The notes: generated by a model not told the origin, from the letters alone. Positions 1-8,480 are shown, counted from the first letter of the stretch. The stretch: DNA of 64,000 nt from Flavobacterium ichthyis (GCF_009915155.1 NZ_JAABLM010000002.1:62001-126000); one strand, 5' to 3'. Numbers and translations: made by a program.

Positions 1-1
1 C

Positions 2-487
2 GGTTTTTTTCATACTGGCGACATTGGTGTAATTGATAGCGAAGGGTTTTTAAAAATAACAGATCGAAAAAAGGAAATGTTTAAAACTTCGGGTGGAAAA
101 TATATTGCACCACAGTTAATAGAAAATGCACTGAAACAGTCACGCTTTATTGGGGAAATAATGATTGTGGGAGAGGGCGAAAAAATGCCTGCAGCTATTA
201 TTCAACCTGATTTTGACTTTGTCAAAACATGGGCGAAGAAAAAAGGAATTGCCGTTTCATCAAATAAAGAAATTGCCGAAAGCGAAGCAATTAAAAAACG
301 CATAAAAAAAGAAATTGACCTCGCAAACGAAAGGTTTGGTAATTGGGAAAAAGTGAAACGATTTGAGCTAACTCCAGAAGTTTGGACTATTGACGGAGGT
401 CATCTCACTCCTACCATGAAACTTAAACGCAAAAACATCAAGGAAATATATCAAAATTTATACGATAAGATTTATAAAGATGCATAA
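2..487 (+). CDS. Long-chain acyl-CoA synthetase (AMP-forming), C-terminal fragment
   Basis: The gene enters the window already open in the frame starting at base 2, so only the last 161 residues are seen. The fragment starts with HTGDIG and has the linker ITDRKKEMFKTSGGKYIAP, the hinge and A8 region typical of ANL-superfamily adenylating enzymes. Near the C-terminus PTMKLKRKNI carries the conserved lysine region (A10). Long-chain fatty acyl-CoA ligases of this type activate fatty acids for lipid synthesis or beta-oxidation at the inner face of the membrane. The start and the AMP-binding core lie upstream of the window. It is followed by a hairpin terminator shared with the convergent fasciclin gene. 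Confidence 0.9.
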   Translation, partial: GFFHTGDIGVIDSEGFLKITDRKKEMFKTSGGKYIAPQLIENALKQSRFIGEIMIVGEGEKMPAAIIQPDFDFVKTWAKKKGIAVSSNKEIAESEAIKKRIKKEIDLANERFGNWEKVKRFELTPEVWTIDGGHLTPTMKLKRKNIKEIYQNLYDKIYKDA

Positions 488-489
488 AA

Positions 490-511
490 AAATCCCGCAA
501 TTGCGGGATTT
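490..511. terminator. Bidirectional hairpin terminator
   Basis: A perfect 11-bp inverted repeat (AAATCCCGCAA / TTGCGGGATTT) with no loop bases lies between two convergent genes. It has an A-run upstream and T-rich sequence downstream, so it could end transcription from both sides. Confidence 0.75.
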
Positions 512-535
512 ACTTTTTTATAGAAACTAATTTTC

Positions 536-1075
536 TTAAAACTGTAATGGTTTATCTATACCATGAATTACACCATTATTGACGATCACGTCAGAAAATG
601 TAATTTTCGATTTTTGTCCTTTTTCATCTGTAATAAACATATCCCTTTTTTCAAATGTAACAATAATCTGTTTACCATCAGCTGTTTTAACGGTAGCCTT
701 TCTATCTTTTGCCGTAGAAACTAAATTGGCGAAATCTGCAATGGTATATTTGCCATAAATAATATGATAAGCACCAAAATTTCGGGTATTTTCAATGTTT
801 TTGGGGTCAAAAAATGCGTCTTTGTCAACTATAACGTTGTCAGATGGTGCTAAAATCGTAAAGTTGCTATTTTCTGATAAAATACTATTATATCCACAAA
901 CCTGAAAAACTTTTGATATTGTAGAAAGTTCTGGCGTTGCTGCTAAATTTTCCACTACATTTTTTGAGGCATCCATTTTTGGTCCAGCAATTTGAATTTT
1001 AGTTTTTTGTGCAAAACCACTAAAACTTACAGCTGTGGCAAACAACGCAATTGCTAATGTTTTGGTTCTTGTCAT
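536..1075 (-). CDS. Secreted fasciclin (FAS1) domain protein
   Basis: 179 residues. An N-terminal signal peptide (MTRTKTLAIALFATAVSFSG, cut near FAQ) is followed by one FAS1 fold. FAS1 hallmarks are FTILAPSDN in the first conserved box and AYHIIYGKYT in the second, ending with DVIVNNGVIHGID. FAS1 domains are extracellular adhesion or ligand-binding modules, so the protein is probably periplasmic or surface exposed. It sits 163 bp downstream of a second, more canonical FAS1 gene on the same strand. The first box is degenerate here (DNVIVDKDAF instead of the usual NxAF), suggesting divergence after duplication. The exact ligand is unknown. Confidence 0.85.
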   Translation of the reverse strand: MTRTKTLAIALFATAVSFSGFAQKTKIQIAGPKMDASKNVVENLAATPELSTISKVFQVCGYNSILSENSNFTILAPSDNVIVDKDAFFDPKNIENTRNFGAYHIIYGKYTIADFANLVSTAKDRKATVKTADGKQIIVTFEKRDMFITDEKGQKSKITFSDVIVNNGVIHGIDKPLQF

Positions 1076-1095
1076 ATCTCTCTTTTTTTAGATGC

Positions 1096-1109
1096 GAACA
1101 ATTTTGTTC
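1096..1109. promoter_or_regulatory. 14-bp perfect palindrome in the leader of the first fasciclin gene
   Basis: GAACAA-TT-TTGTTC is a perfect inverted repeat lying just downstream of the predicted -7 box on the minus strand. Its place at about the transcription start would suit an operator or a leader hairpin. Function is inferred from symmetry only. Confidence 0.35.
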
Positions 1110-1117
1110 ATAAGCTC

Positions 1118-1150
1118 CAAATTTAATCATTTTTTATCAACAGCGACAAA
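1118..1150 (-). promoter_or_regulatory. Predicted Bacteroidota promoter of the first fasciclin gene
   Basis: Read on the minus strand, TAAATTTG (1118-1125) matches the TAnnTTTG -7 box, and TTTG (1147-1150) lies 21 bases upstream, slightly longer than the usual 19-20 spacing. Confidence 0.5.
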
Positions 1151-1194
1151 TCGTTCAAAAAAAATAACAAACTTATTGATGGAAAAAGCAAAAT

Positions 1195-1222
1195 CCGGAT
1201 TTCTCAACCCGGATTTCTCAAC
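1195..1222. repeat. Two tandem copies of a 14-bp unit
   Basis: The unit CCGGATTTCTCAAC occurs twice head to tail (1195-1208 and 1209-1222) between the two fasciclin genes. It looks like a recent slippage duplication; two copies do not make a CRISPR or a satellite. Confidence 0.9.
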
Positions 1223-1238
1223 CATCAACCCAAAAAAA

Positions 1239-1805
1239 TTAATTAGATGGCATAATTACCGTGTCCACCACATGGATTACACCATTTGATTGGTTCACAT
1301 CGGCAATTGTAACTTTCGCTTTTCCACCCTTCTCATCGCTGATATAAAGGTCATTGCCTTTCATCCATGCTGTTATTTTTCCACCCTCAACGGTGGTCAA
1401 TTCTGCTTTTCCGTTTCCTTTTTTAATAGCTTTTGCAATATCAGAAGCATTCATCTTCCCTGATACCACATGGTATTTCAACACTGATTGCAACATCATT
1501 TTATTTTCTGGTTTTAATAAATTGGCAACAGCGTCTTTTGGTAACTTATCAAAGGCAGCATTGGTTGGGGCAAAAACCGTGAAAGGTCCTGTACCTTTTA
1601 GAGTTTCTACAAGATCTGCAGCTTTTACTGCTGCTACCAATGTGGTGTGATCTTTAGAATTCATGGCATTTTCCACAATATTTTTTGAAGGATACATAGC
1701 AGCTCCTCCAACCATCACAGTTTTTTCTTTTTGTGCGAACGTTGCAGTACTCATCATTGTGGTTGTAATGATAAAAGCTACTGCTAAAATTTTGGTGATT
1801 TTCAT
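1239..1805 (-). CDS. Secreted fasciclin (FAS1) domain protein
   Basis: 188 residues with an N-terminal signal peptide (MKITKILAVAFIITTTMMST, cut near FAQ) and one canonical FAS1 domain. GPFTVFAPTNAAFDKLP is the first conserved box, LKYHVVSGKMNASDI the second, and DVNQSNGVIHVVDTVIMP the C-terminal strand. Such proteins act outside the cytoplasm in adhesion or matrix binding. The gene lies upstream of another FAS1 gene on the same strand and may share its control. In mycobacteria FAS1 proteins are controlled by a SigK/RskA pair; an ECF/RskA pair occurs in this window at 58.4-59.7 kb, but a link is only a hypothesis. Confidence 0.93.
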   Translation of the reverse strand: MKITKILAVAFIITTTMMSTATFAQKEKTVMVGGAAMYPSKNIVENAMNSKDHTTLVAAVKAADLVETLKGTGPFTVFAPTNAAFDKLPKDAVANLLKPENKMMLQSVLKYHVVSGKMNASDIAKAIKKGNGKAELTTVEGGKITAWMKGNDLYISDEKGGKAKVTIADVNQSNGVIHVVDTVIMPSN

Positions 1806-1834
1806 AACAATTGATTTTTAAGTTTATATCTCCA

Positions 1835-1847
1835 TTTACGCCGTAAA
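1835..1847. promoter_or_regulatory. 13-bp palindrome upstream of the second fasciclin gene
   Basis: TTTACG-C-CGTAAA is a perfect inverted repeat around one base, 30-42 bp upstream of the start codon. I see no TAnnTTTG box for this gene, so it may have a special promoter or operator here. Inferred from symmetry and position. Confidence 0.35.
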
Positions 1848-1900
1848 AACAGTTCTGGATTTTTAAAAAATGTTTTTTAACATTTCAATACTATCGACAA

Positions 1901-1933
1901 AAAAACCCGCTGCCAAAATTGGAGCGGGTTTTT
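1901..1933 (-). terminator. Terminator of dnaK
   Basis: An 11-bp perfect inverted repeat (AAAAACCCGCT / AGCGGGTTTTT, loop of 11 bases) lies just beyond the dnaK stop codon. Read on the minus strand the stem ends in a T-run. Confidence 0.8.
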
Positions 1934-1950
1934 ATCATATTTGGAAAAAA

Positions 1951-3840
1951 TTACTTTACTTCTTCATAATCTACATCTTGCACATCATCACCACCTTGAT
2001 TTCCTTGTGGTTGTGCATCTTGTGGAGCACCTTGAGCATCACCTTGCTTGTACATTTCTTCCGAAGCATTTTTCCAAGCCTCGTTGATTTTATCTAAGGC
2101 CGGTTGAATTGTAGCCAAATCTTGACTTTCGTGAGCTGTTTTCAATTCAGCTAAAGCATTCTCAATGGCCGATTTGTTTCCTTCAGAAAGTTTATCTCCA
2201 AATTCTTTCAACTGACTTTCCGTTTGGAAAATCATACTGTCAGCCTCGTTTAATTTTTCAATTCTTTCTTTTGCAGCTTTATCAGAATCAGCGTTAGCTT
2301 CTGCTTCTTTTTTCATTCTTTCGATTTCATCTTGAGTTAATCCCGAAGAAGCTTCGATACGAATGTCATGTGATTTTCCAGTTCCTTTATCGGTTGCCGA
2401 AACTTTAATAATTCCGTTTGCGTCAATGTCAAAAGTTACTTCAATTTGTGGAACTCCTCTTCCTGCTGGTGGAATGCCGTCAAGGTGGAAACGACCGATG
2501 GTTTTATTATCAGATGCCATGGCTCTTTCACCTTGCAAAACGTGGATTTCTACAGATGGTTGGTTATCAGCAGCGGTTGAAAACACTTGTGATTTTTTGG
2601 TTGGAATAGTGGTGTTGCTTTCAATTAATTTTGTCATCACACCACCCATTGTTTCAATTCCAAGAGATAATGGCGTAACATCTAAAAGCAATACATCTTT
2701 TACATCTCCAGACAAAACTCCACCTTGAATCGCAGCACCAATTGCTACCACTTCATCAGGATTTACACCTTTTGAAGGTTTTTTATTGAAGAATTTTTCA
2801 ACTTCTTCCTGAATTTTAGGAATACGAGTAGAACCACCTACTAAAATTACTTCGTCAATATCCGAAACATTTAAGCCAGCATCTTTTAAAGCTTTTGCCA
2901 CAGGAGCCATAGAACGTTTTACCAAAGCATCCGTTAATTGGTCAAATTTAGATCTGGTTAAGGTTTTTACCAAGTGTTTCGGTCCTGTTGCAGTAGCCGT
3001 AACGTAAGGCAAGTTAATTTCTGTTTGAGCAGAAGACGAAAGCTCAATTTTAGCCTTTTCTGCAGCTTCTTTCAAACGCTGTAATGACATTGGATCTTGA
3101 CGCAAATCAATCCCTTCATCATTTTTAAACTCATCTGCTAACCAATCGATAACTGCTTGGTCGAAATCGTCTCCTCCTAAATGTGTATCTCCGTTAGTGG
3201 ACAATACTTCAAAAACACCGTCACCTAATTCAAGGATAGAAATATCAAAAGTTCCTCCTCCTAAATCGTAAACTGCAATTTTTTGGTCTTGTCCTTTTTT
3301 GTCCAATCCGTAAGCTAAAGCAGCTGCCGTTGGTTCGTTGATGATACGCATTACTTTTAATCCTGCAATTTCTCCAGCTTCTTTAGTAGCCTGGCGTTGT
3401 GCATCATTAAAATATGCTGGAACCGTGATTACCGCTTCAGAAACTGTAGTTCCCAAATAATCTTCGGCTGTTTTTTTCATTTTTTGAAGTGTCATTGCCG
3501 ACAATTCCTGTGGTGTATAAAGACGTGTATCAATATCCACTCTTGGCGTATCGTTGTCGCCTTTTACCACTTTATAAGCTACATTGCTTGCTTCTTTTTG
3601 GCTTTCAGAAAATTTATTTCCCATAAAACGTTTCACAGAAGCAATCGTTTTGGTTGGATTGGTTACTGCTTGTCTTTTGGCAGGATCTCCAACTTTAATT
3701 TCGCCGCCTTCAACAAAAGCAATTACTGATGGCGTTGTGCGTTTTCCTTCAGCATTAGGAATTACAACTGGTTCGCTTCCTTCCATTACGGCAACACACG
3801 AGTTGGTTGTTCCTAAATCAATTCCGATTATTTTACCCAT
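1951..3840 (-). CDS. dnaK: Molecular chaperone DnaK (Hsp70)
   Basis: 629 residues, full length for DnaK. The N-terminal ATPase domain begins [13 protein letters not shown], carries the phosphate loop [14 protein letters not shown] and the adenosine motif [14 protein letters not shown]. The substrate-binding domain starts near residue 390 ([11 protein letters not shown]) and the lid ends in a Q/G-rich tail finishing [11 protein letters not shown], close to the usual EEVK end. It folds nascent and damaged proteins in the cytoplasm together with DnaJ and GrpE, which are not adjacent here. The upstream region lacks a TAnnTTTG box and instead holds a -24/-12-like element, described separately. Confidence 0.99.
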   Translation of the reverse strand: MGKIIGIDLGTTNSCVAVMEGSEPVVIPNAEGKRTTPSVIAFVEGGEIKVGDPAKRQAVTNPTKTIASVKRFMGNKFSESQKEASNVAYKVVKGDNDTPRVDIDTRLYTPQELSAMTLQKMKKTAEDYLGTTVSEAVITVPAYFNDAQRQATKEAGEIAGLKVMRIINEPTAAALAYGLDKKGQDQKIAVYDLGGGTFDISILELGDGVFEVLSTNGDTHLGGDDFDQAVIDWLADEFKNDEGIDLRQDPMSLQRLKEAAEKAKIELSSSAQTEINLPYVTATATGPKHLVKTLTRSKFDQLTDALVKRSMAPVAKALKDAGLNVSDIDEVILVGGSTRIPKIQEEVEKFFNKKPSKGVNPDEVVAIGAAIQGGVLSGDVKDVLLLDVTPLSLGIETMGGVMTKLIESNTTIPTKKSQVFSTAADNQPSVEIHVLQGERAMASDNKTIGRFHLDGIPPAGRGVPQIEVTFDIDANGIIKVSATDKGTGKSHDIRIEASSGLTQDEIERMKKEAEANADSDKAAKERIEKLNEADSMIFQTESQLKEFGDKLSEGNKSAIENALAELKTAHESQDLATIQPALDKINEAWKNASEEMYKQGDAQGAPQDAQPQGNQGGDDVQDVDYEEVK

Positions 3841-3893
3841 TTTTATTTAGATTTTAATTTTTATTCAGTTTTTTAAACTCGGTTAGCTATTAG

Positions 3894-3909
3894 TCAATCT
3901 TTGTGCCAA
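3894..3909 (-). promoter_or_regulatory. Putative sigma-54-like -24/-12 promoter of dnaK
   Basis: Read on the minus strand: TTGGCAC-N5-TTGA. The sigma-54 consensus is TGGCAC-N5-TTGC, so only the last base differs, although it falls in the important -12 GC. The element is 54 bp upstream of the dnaK ATG. The assignment is inferred from the motif alone. Confidence 0.4.
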
Positions 3910-3928
3910 TACCTGAAAGGCAAAATTT

Positions 3929-3968
3929 TGTCAGTTTTTGTAAAAATGACACCAAAAAAAATATGACA
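3929..3968. promoter_or_regulatory. TGTCA/TGACA repeats upstream of dnaK
   Basis: TGTCA at 3929-3933 and TGACA at 3947-3951 form an inverted pair with a 13-base spacer, and a further TGACA lies at 3964-3968. They are 20-75 bp upstream of the -24/-12-like element, where an activator or repressor of dnaK might bind. Confidence 0.35.
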
Positions 3969-3990
3969 ACTTGGCATTTTTTATTTTTCA

Positions 3991-4157
3991 GGAGCGATTC
4001 GTCCCGGCATTTTTGCAAATCCATGTTCCTGCTTTCCGTTTCAATCTTTTTATCAATTATCCCGGATTGAAATCCGGTCTAATCGCTAAAAAGGATTTCC
4101 GCTTCAATCAGGGCTATGAAAAAAACTTTAGGCATTTTTGGAAACTTGGGGAAATTT
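3991..4157 (+). repeat. Dispersed intergenic palindromic element, copy A
   Basis: The copy starts with GGAGCGATTCGTCCCGGCAT and ends with GGCATTTTTGGAAACTTGGG. Conserved blocks inside are TTCCTGCTTTCCGTTTCAAT on the left and AAAAAGGATTTCCGCTTCAA then TCAGGGCTA on the right. Between them is a variable centre with a perfect hairpin CCGGATT-GA-AATCCGG (4062-4077). The tail is nearly identical to that of copy G at 59.8 kb, and the right block matches the reverse complement of copy B at 9.9 kb. It is non-coding and lies in the 572-bp gap between ychF and dnaK. Confidence 0.8.
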
Positions 4158-4184
4158 CGTGGTGTTAAAAATAAATTTTATTTT

Positions 4185-4353
4185 GGAGCGAATAATGTTC
4201 CGGGTTTGGCGCGTGAGGGATTGAGCCTTTGTTTGAGCTCGTTTTTTTTGGTGTAACGCAGTGGAACCAAAAAAACAGCGAGTGGCGAAAGCCCGACCCA
4301 ATTTTTGCGGGATTTTGCTGTTTTGCATTAGGGTTGTAAATTGGGACACGCCC
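4185..4353 (-). repeat. Dispersed intergenic palindromic element, copy E
   Basis: Read on the minus strand the copy runs from TGGGCGTGTCCC through GGGTCGGGCTTTCGC to TCAATCCCTCACGCG, the same ordered blocks as copy D at 36.4 kb. It lies next to copy A in the opposite orientation, so the dnaK-ychF gap holds a head-to-head pair. The open frame across it (4128-4355, minus) has repeat-derived composition and is not taken as a gene. Confidence 0.75.
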
Positions 4354-4360
4354 AAAAAAA

Positions 4361-4393
4361 AATCCGCAAAAAAAAATAAATTTCTTGCGGATT
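4361..4393 (-). terminator. Terminator of ychF
   Basis: A 9-bp perfect stem (AATCCGCAA / TTGCGGATT) with a 15-base loop lies 20 bp beyond the ychF stop codon, with a T-run on the minus strand. Confidence 0.65.
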
Positions 4394-4412
4394 CTATTGA
4401 AATATTTTTCGA

Positions 4413-5507
4413 TTAGACGTTGAAACGGAAATGCATCACATCGCCATCTTTTACGATGTATTCTTTTCCTTCCACGCGAAGTTTTCCAGCTTCTTTGACT
4501 TTCGCTTCTGAACCGAAATTTACGTAATCGTCAAATGCAATTACTTCGGCACGAATGAAACCTTTTTCAAAATCGGTATGAATCACGCCAGCCGCTTGTG
4601 GTGCGGTGTCACCAATGTTTATTGTCCATGCGCGAACTTCTTTGACACCTGCAGTAAAATAAGTTTGCTGTTTTAATAATTTATAAGCCGCACGAATTAA
4701 TACCGAAGCACCAGGTTCAGTCAATCCCATGTCCTCAAGGAAAACCTGACGTTCTTCGTAGCTTTCTAGTTCTGTAATATCAGCTTCGGCTCCAACCGAA
4801 AGTACGATAACTTCTGCATCTTCATCCTTAACCAATTCGCGAACTTGCTCTACATATTTATTTCCTGAAACGGCAGAGGATTCGTCCACATTACAAACGT
4901 AAAGCACTGGTTTTGCCGTAATTAATTGAAAAGATTCTAATAAAACTTCTTCGTCATTACTTTGTGGAGTGATGGTTCTGGCAGATTTTGCTTGTAGCAA
5001 AGCCTCTTTAATTCGGTTTAAAAGTGCTTGTTCTACTTGGGCTTCTTTATTACCGGTTTTCGCCGCACGATTTACTTTTTCAAGACGTTTTTCTACGGTT
5101 TCTAAATCTTTTAATTGCAGTTCGATATCAATCGTTTCTTTATCACGAATAGGATTTACGTTTCCATCAACGTGAACAATATTATCGTTGTCAAAGCAAC
5201 GCAAAACGTGAATAATAGCGTTACATTCACGAATATTTCCCAAAAATTGATTTCCTAAACCTTCACCTTTGCTGGCTCCTTTCACCAAACCTGCAATATC
5301 CACAATGTCAACCGTTGCCATTACAACGCGTTCTGGCTTAACGAGTTCTTCTAATTTGTTGATTCGGGGATCCGGAACGTTTACCACTCCAATATTTGGC
5401 TCAATAGTACAAAACGGGAAATTTGCACTTTGGGCTTTTGCGTTAGACAAACAGTTGAAAAGGGTTGATTTTCCTACGTTTGGCAATCCTACAATTCCTG
5501 CTTTCAT
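4413..5507 (-). CDS. ychF: Redox-regulated ATPase YchF (OBG-HflX family)
   Basis: 364 residues, the usual YchF length. The P-loop is GLPNVGKST at the N-terminus, switch II is DIVDIAGLVKGASKGEGLGN, and the base-recognition motif is NVDE in LYVCNVDESS. The NxxE in place of NKxD explains the ATP rather than GTP preference of the family. The C-terminal TGS domain ends YIVKDGDVMHFRFNV. YchF/OLA1 proteins bind ribosomes and take part in stress responses. The gene stands alone with its own TATATTTG promoter box. Confidence 0.98.
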   Translation of the reverse strand: MKAGIVGLPNVGKSTLFNCLSNAKAQSANFPFCTIEPNIGVVNVPDPRINKLEELVKPERVVMATVDIVDIAGLVKGASKGEGLGNQFLGNIRECNAIIHVLRCFDNDNIVHVDGNVNPIRDKETIDIELQLKDLETVEKRLEKVNRAAKTGNKEAQVEQALLNRIKEALLQAKSARTITPQSNDEEVLLESFQLITAKPVLYVCNVDESSAVSGNKYVEQVRELVKDEDAEVIVLSVGAEADITELESYEERQVFLEDMGLTEPGASVLIRAAYKLLKQQTYFTAGVKEVRAWTINIGDTAPQAAGVIHTDFEKGFIRAEVIAFDDYVNFGSEAKVKEAGKLRVEGKEYIVKDGDVMHFRFNV

Positions 5508-5541
5508 TATATTTTTATCTTTAAATCTTATTTTGAGGGTG

Positions 5542-5549
5542 CAAATATA
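5542..5549 (-). promoter_or_regulatory. -7 box of ychF
   Basis: TATATTTG on the minus strand, 35 bp upstream of the ychF start codon, matches TAnnTTTG. No clear TTTG lies 19-20 bases upstream. Confidence 0.5.
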
Positions 5550-5720
5550 CGCTTTTGCAATTGTATTTTTAAAAGTAATTTTGGAACAAAATGGGTTTGT
5601 TAAATTATTGACAACCTCCTAACTGAATGTATATTTTAGAAATAATTTCGGAAATGTTGTAAGATATTTTAGGAGTTATGCTGTAATTTTGATAATGTTA
5701 AAACTAAAAATCGTATCAAG

Positions 5721-6254
5721 ATGAAAACTATAATGTTAAGTGCATTGGCACTCATTGCCACCGCTAGTTTGCAAGCACAAAATAAAAATGTAACCGAAGT
5801 TAAAAAAACTACTGTAACAACGGTGAAAGATTCTGAAGGAGAAAAAAAGTTTCAGAAAACGCAAGACGTGAAAGAGGTTCAAAACATTGAATTTCAAAAT
5901 GCTGAATCGAGCGAATTAAATAAAGACATGAAAGCAACTCCTGTACAAGTTACCTCTACTACAAGTGTTACTAATCCTGATGGAACTACCAGAACTGTTG
6001 ATGTTGATCGATCTGCTTACTATACCTCTGGAGGACAACAATACCAGTTATCGCTTGATCCAGCTGGTTATGTGATTACTACTGCAGATAATAAAAAATT
6101 AGGAATTTTACGTGCTACTTCTACCAATAGCTACATTTATAGAGGCAATAATCAAACGTCAATTGGATATTTCGATACGAATGGAAACTTAATTGTGGAA
6201 ACTTACGACGATAAATCGGATAAGGTTAGTGTACAAACGTACACTCGAAACTAA
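5721..6254 (+). CDS. Secreted protein of unknown function
   Basis: 177 residues with a clear signal peptide (MKTIMLSALALIATASLQAQ). The mature part starts with a charged, threonine-rich stretch (residues 25-80) and ends in a short glycine/tyrosine-containing domain (YYTSGGQQYQLSLDPAGYVI ... GYFDTNGNLIVETYD). This C-terminal part resembles a small beta-sheet module with repeated Y/G turns. I do not recognise the family. It stands alone and shares a terminator with the convergent ferredoxin gene. Confidence 0.8.
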   Translation: MKTIMLSALALIATASLQAQNKNVTEVKKTTVTTVKDSEGEKKFQKTQDVKEVQNIEFQNAESSELNKDMKATPVQVTSTTSVTNPDGTTRTVDVDRSAYYTSGGQQYQLSLDPAGYVITTADNKKLGILRATSTNSYIYRGNNQTSIGYFDTNGNLIVETYDDKSDKVSVQTYTRN

Positions 6255-6273
6255 AAATAATCACTTTTTTCAT

Positions 6274-6314
6274 AAAAAAATCCTGATTTGGTAAAGCCAA
6301 ATCAGGATTTTTTA
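6274..6314. terminator. Bidirectional terminator
   Basis: A 17-18 bp inverted repeat (core AATCCTGATTTGG / CCAAATCAGGATT, loop TAAAG) is flanked by an A-run on the left and a T-run on the right, between convergent genes. Confidence 0.88.
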
Positions 6315-6328
6315 TACAGTAAATTTCG

Positions 6329-6679
6329 TTACTCTCCGTGCAAAAATGCTTGACGATTTAGCAAAGTTTCTTCACTTTCAACGTGATTGTCATCAGGAAC
6401 ACAACAATCCACCGGACAAACAGCAGCACATTGGGGTTCTTCATGAAAACCTTTACATTCAGTACATTTTCCTGGAACAATATAATAAATATCGTCTGAC
6501 AACGGTGTTTGTGCCGCTTCAGAATCTACTTCTTCTCCACTCGGTAAAATTATTTTTCCGCTTAAATTGGTTCCATCTTTATATCGCCAATCGTCAGCTC
6601 CTTCGTAAATTGCCGTGTTTGGACATTCTGGTTCGCAAGCACCACAATTGATGCATTCGTCTGTTATAATTATTGCCAT
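6329..6679 (-). CDS. 4Fe-4S dicluster ferredoxin
   Basis: 116 residues. The first cluster motif is [12 protein letters not shown] and the second is [18 protein letters not shown], with the long loop between cysteines two and three typical of the Alvin-type ferredoxins (YfhL/Allochromatium class). It is a small cytoplasmic electron carrier of low potential. It is divergent from a LuxC-like acyl-CoA reductase gene; this pairing is one I recall as common in Flavobacteriaceae. The electron partner is not shown by the sequence. Confidence 0.95.
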   Translation of the reverse strand: MAIIITDECINCGACEPECPNTAIYEGADDWRYKDGTNLSGKIILPSGEEVDSEAAQTPLSDDIYYIVPGKCTECKGFHEEPQCAAVCPVDCCVPDDNHVESEETLLNRQAFLHGE

Positions 6680-6739
6680 ATTTCTAATGATGAATTACGA
6701 GTTATAAGTGATGAGTTTACGAAGTTTAAACTTTCGCCT

Positions 6740-6770
6740 TTTGACTTACAACTATTATAGCTTATTTTTG
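6740..6770 (+). promoter_or_regulatory. Full-consensus promoter of the acyl-CoA reductase gene
   Basis: TTTG (6740-6743), exactly 19 bases, then TATTTTTG (6763-6770). This is an exact match to the TTTG-N19-TAnnTTTG vegetative promoter of Bacteroidota, 33 bp before the start codon. Confidence 0.75.
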
Positions 6771-6803
6771 TGCAAAATTACGTCCAAAACTCGTTAAAAG
6801 CAA

Positions 6804-7868
6804 ATGATTATGACTTTAGAACACAAAAAAAATATTTTCGTAGAATTAGGAAAATTCTTGAGTCAATTTACTGAAAATAAAAGTACTAAAGACGAAAATG
6901 TATTGCATAACGATTTATTTTTTGACGATTTTAAAAACTTAATTCAGCTTTCTCAATCACACAACGGATGGTTTTTACCCGAACAAGTTTTATTTGCCAT
7001 TGATTCTTGGGCAAAAGCTTTAACAAAGGAAAATTTAGACCTTTGGCTGAATAATTATAACCTAAGCGAAATTACCCCAAAAACAGTAGGATTGATTTTA
7101 GCAGGAAATATCCCACTTGTTGGGTTTCACGATTTTTTGTCGGTTTTAATTTCCGGACACAAGGTGTTGGTCAAAACCTCTTCAAACGATCAACTTTTAT
7201 TGCCTTTTCTTGCAAAATACTTAATAGCAATTGAACCTGAGTTCAAAAATTTCATCATTTTTACTGATGGCAAACTCGAAAATTTTGATGCCGTAATTGC
7301 CACCGGAAGCAATAATACCGCAAGATATTTTGAATATTATTTTAAAGACAAACCTTCCATAATTAGAAAAAGTAGAAATTCTGTTGCGATTTTAACCGGG
7401 AAAGAAACGCAGGAAGAATTGATCAATTTAGGAGAAGATATTTTCAGATATTTTGGCTTGGGATGCCGAAATGTGTCAAAATTAATGATACCGAAAAATT
7501 ACAATTTCGATGATTTTTTCAAAGCGATGTTCCAATATCAGGATATTATCAAATACGAAAAATACGCAAACAACTATGATTATAATAAAGCCGTTTTTTT
7601 GATGAGCCAGTTTCAATTGTTAGACAACGGTTTTTTAACAATTAAAGAAGATACTTCGTATGCCTCACCAATTTCGAGTGTTTTTTACGAATTTTATGAT
7701 GATATTAAAGATGTAAAAAACCGCTTGAAAACCGACAAAGAATTGATTCAATGCGTGGTTTCAAACGGTGTTGTGGAAAATTCTGTTGCATTTGGCAAAA
7801 CCCAAAAACCAGAACTTTGGGACTATGCGGACAACGTTGATACAATTGCATTTTTACAAAGTTTGTAG
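6804..7868 (+). CDS. Acyl-CoA reductase (LuxC-like)
   Basis: 354 residues of the LuxC/aldehyde dehydrogenase-like fold. VGLILAGNIPLVGFHDFLSV is the characteristic N-terminal nucleotide-binding motif, AVIATGSNNTARYFEYYF follows, and FGLGCRNVSKLMIP contains the probable catalytic cysteine. Family members reduce acyl-CoA or acyl-phosphate to aldehyde with NADPH. No lux genes are nearby, so a role in aldehyde or lipid metabolism is more likely than luminescence. An alternative start two codons downstream (6810) is equally possible. The stop codon abuts that of the convergent DUF1801 gene. Confidence 0.88.
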   Translation: MIMTLEHKKNIFVELGKFLSQFTENKSTKDENVLHNDLFFDDFKNLIQLSQSHNGWFLPEQVLFAIDSWAKALTKENLDLWLNNYNLSEITPKTVGLILAGNIPLVGFHDFLSVLISGHKVLVKTSSNDQLLLPFLAKYLIAIEPEFKNFIIFTDGKLENFDAVIATGSNNTARYFEYYFKDKPSIIRKSRNSVAILTGKETQEELINLGEDIFRYFGLGCRNVSKLMIPKNYNFDDFFKAMFQYQDIIKYEKYANNYDYNKAVFLMSQFQLLDNGFLTIKEDTSYASPISSVFYEFYDDIKDVKNRLKTDKELIQCVVSNGVVENSVAFGKTQKPELWDYADNVDTIAFLQSL

Positions 7869-8480
7869 CTATTTCATATATTTCCAATGCCTTCCTTTTC
7901 CTTCCGAAATCCATTGAATTGCCTCGTCAATTCTTTTGTTTCGGGTGTGTTCGGTTTTGGCATCGGCAATCCAAGTAATGTATTCTTTGCGAAAAGACGG
8001 TGATTTTTCGTTAAAAATTTCTTGTGCTCGAGCGTTTTTTACTAAAGCATCTGAAAATGCTTGTGGTATTTCGATTGGTTTTGTTTCTGCTGAAGTCTTT
8101 TTTGGAACCTTTATTTTTTGCTCGTTCAACATCATGGCTTCCATTACAAATGAAGCAAATTCTTCTTCCAAAGGCAAATCTTCCAAACTTTTTAAATTGC
8201 CCAAAAATCTTTCTGGTGCTTTTAACTCTTTGTTATTTTTCAACCTCGGATCGATCATTAATTCCGACTTTACAAACATAAATCCGCAGTAATTTTTATA
8301 AGCCATCAAAACACCCATAAAATCCCCACGATAATCGAAATGTGGATAACCCCATTTAATTTTTTCCTCTACTTCATCGCAATACTTATGAACCCATTTG
8401 CGGAGTTTCGTTAAAATTGGTTGTTGAAATTCAGCAGCGTTTTCGATATATTGGTCAACTTTGTCGTTTAAAATTGGCAT
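7869..8480 (-). CDS. DUF1801 / YdeI-type conserved protein
   Basis: 203 residues from the ATG at 8480; the frame can extend six codons to a TTG, which I do not favour. The N-terminal half has the DUF1801 (YdhG-like) pattern ILTKLRKWVHKYCDEVEEKIKWGYPHFDY. The C-terminal half (about 120-200) has the YdeI/OmpD-associated pattern IPQAFSDALVKNARAQEIF ... YITWIADAKTEHTRNKRID. Proteins with this pair of regions are widespread, cytoplasmic and uncharacterised. The gene is tail to tail with the acyl-CoA reductase with no base between the stop codons. Confidence 0.85.
   Translation of the reverse strand: MPILNDKVDQYIENAAEFQQPILTKLRKWVHKYCDEVEEKIKWGYPHFDYRGDFMGVLMAYKNYCGFMFVKSELMIDPRLKNNKELKAPERFLGNLKSLEDLPLEEEFASFVMEAMMLNEQKIKVPKKTSAETKPIEIPQAFSDALVKNARAQEIFNEKSPSFRKEYITWIADAKTEHTRNKRIDEAIQWISEGKGRHWKYMK

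Noticed and set aside
1195..1222. Possible CRISPR repeat
   Set aside because: Only two adjacent copies, without spacers and without cas genes anywhere in the window.
4128..4355. 75-residue reading frame on the minus strand
   Set aside because: It lies across repeat copies A and E, has no family resemblance, and its sequence is explained by the palindromic element.
6804..7868. Bioluminescence gene cluster
   Set aside because: Only a LuxC-like reductase is present; luxA, luxB, luxD and luxE are not found.
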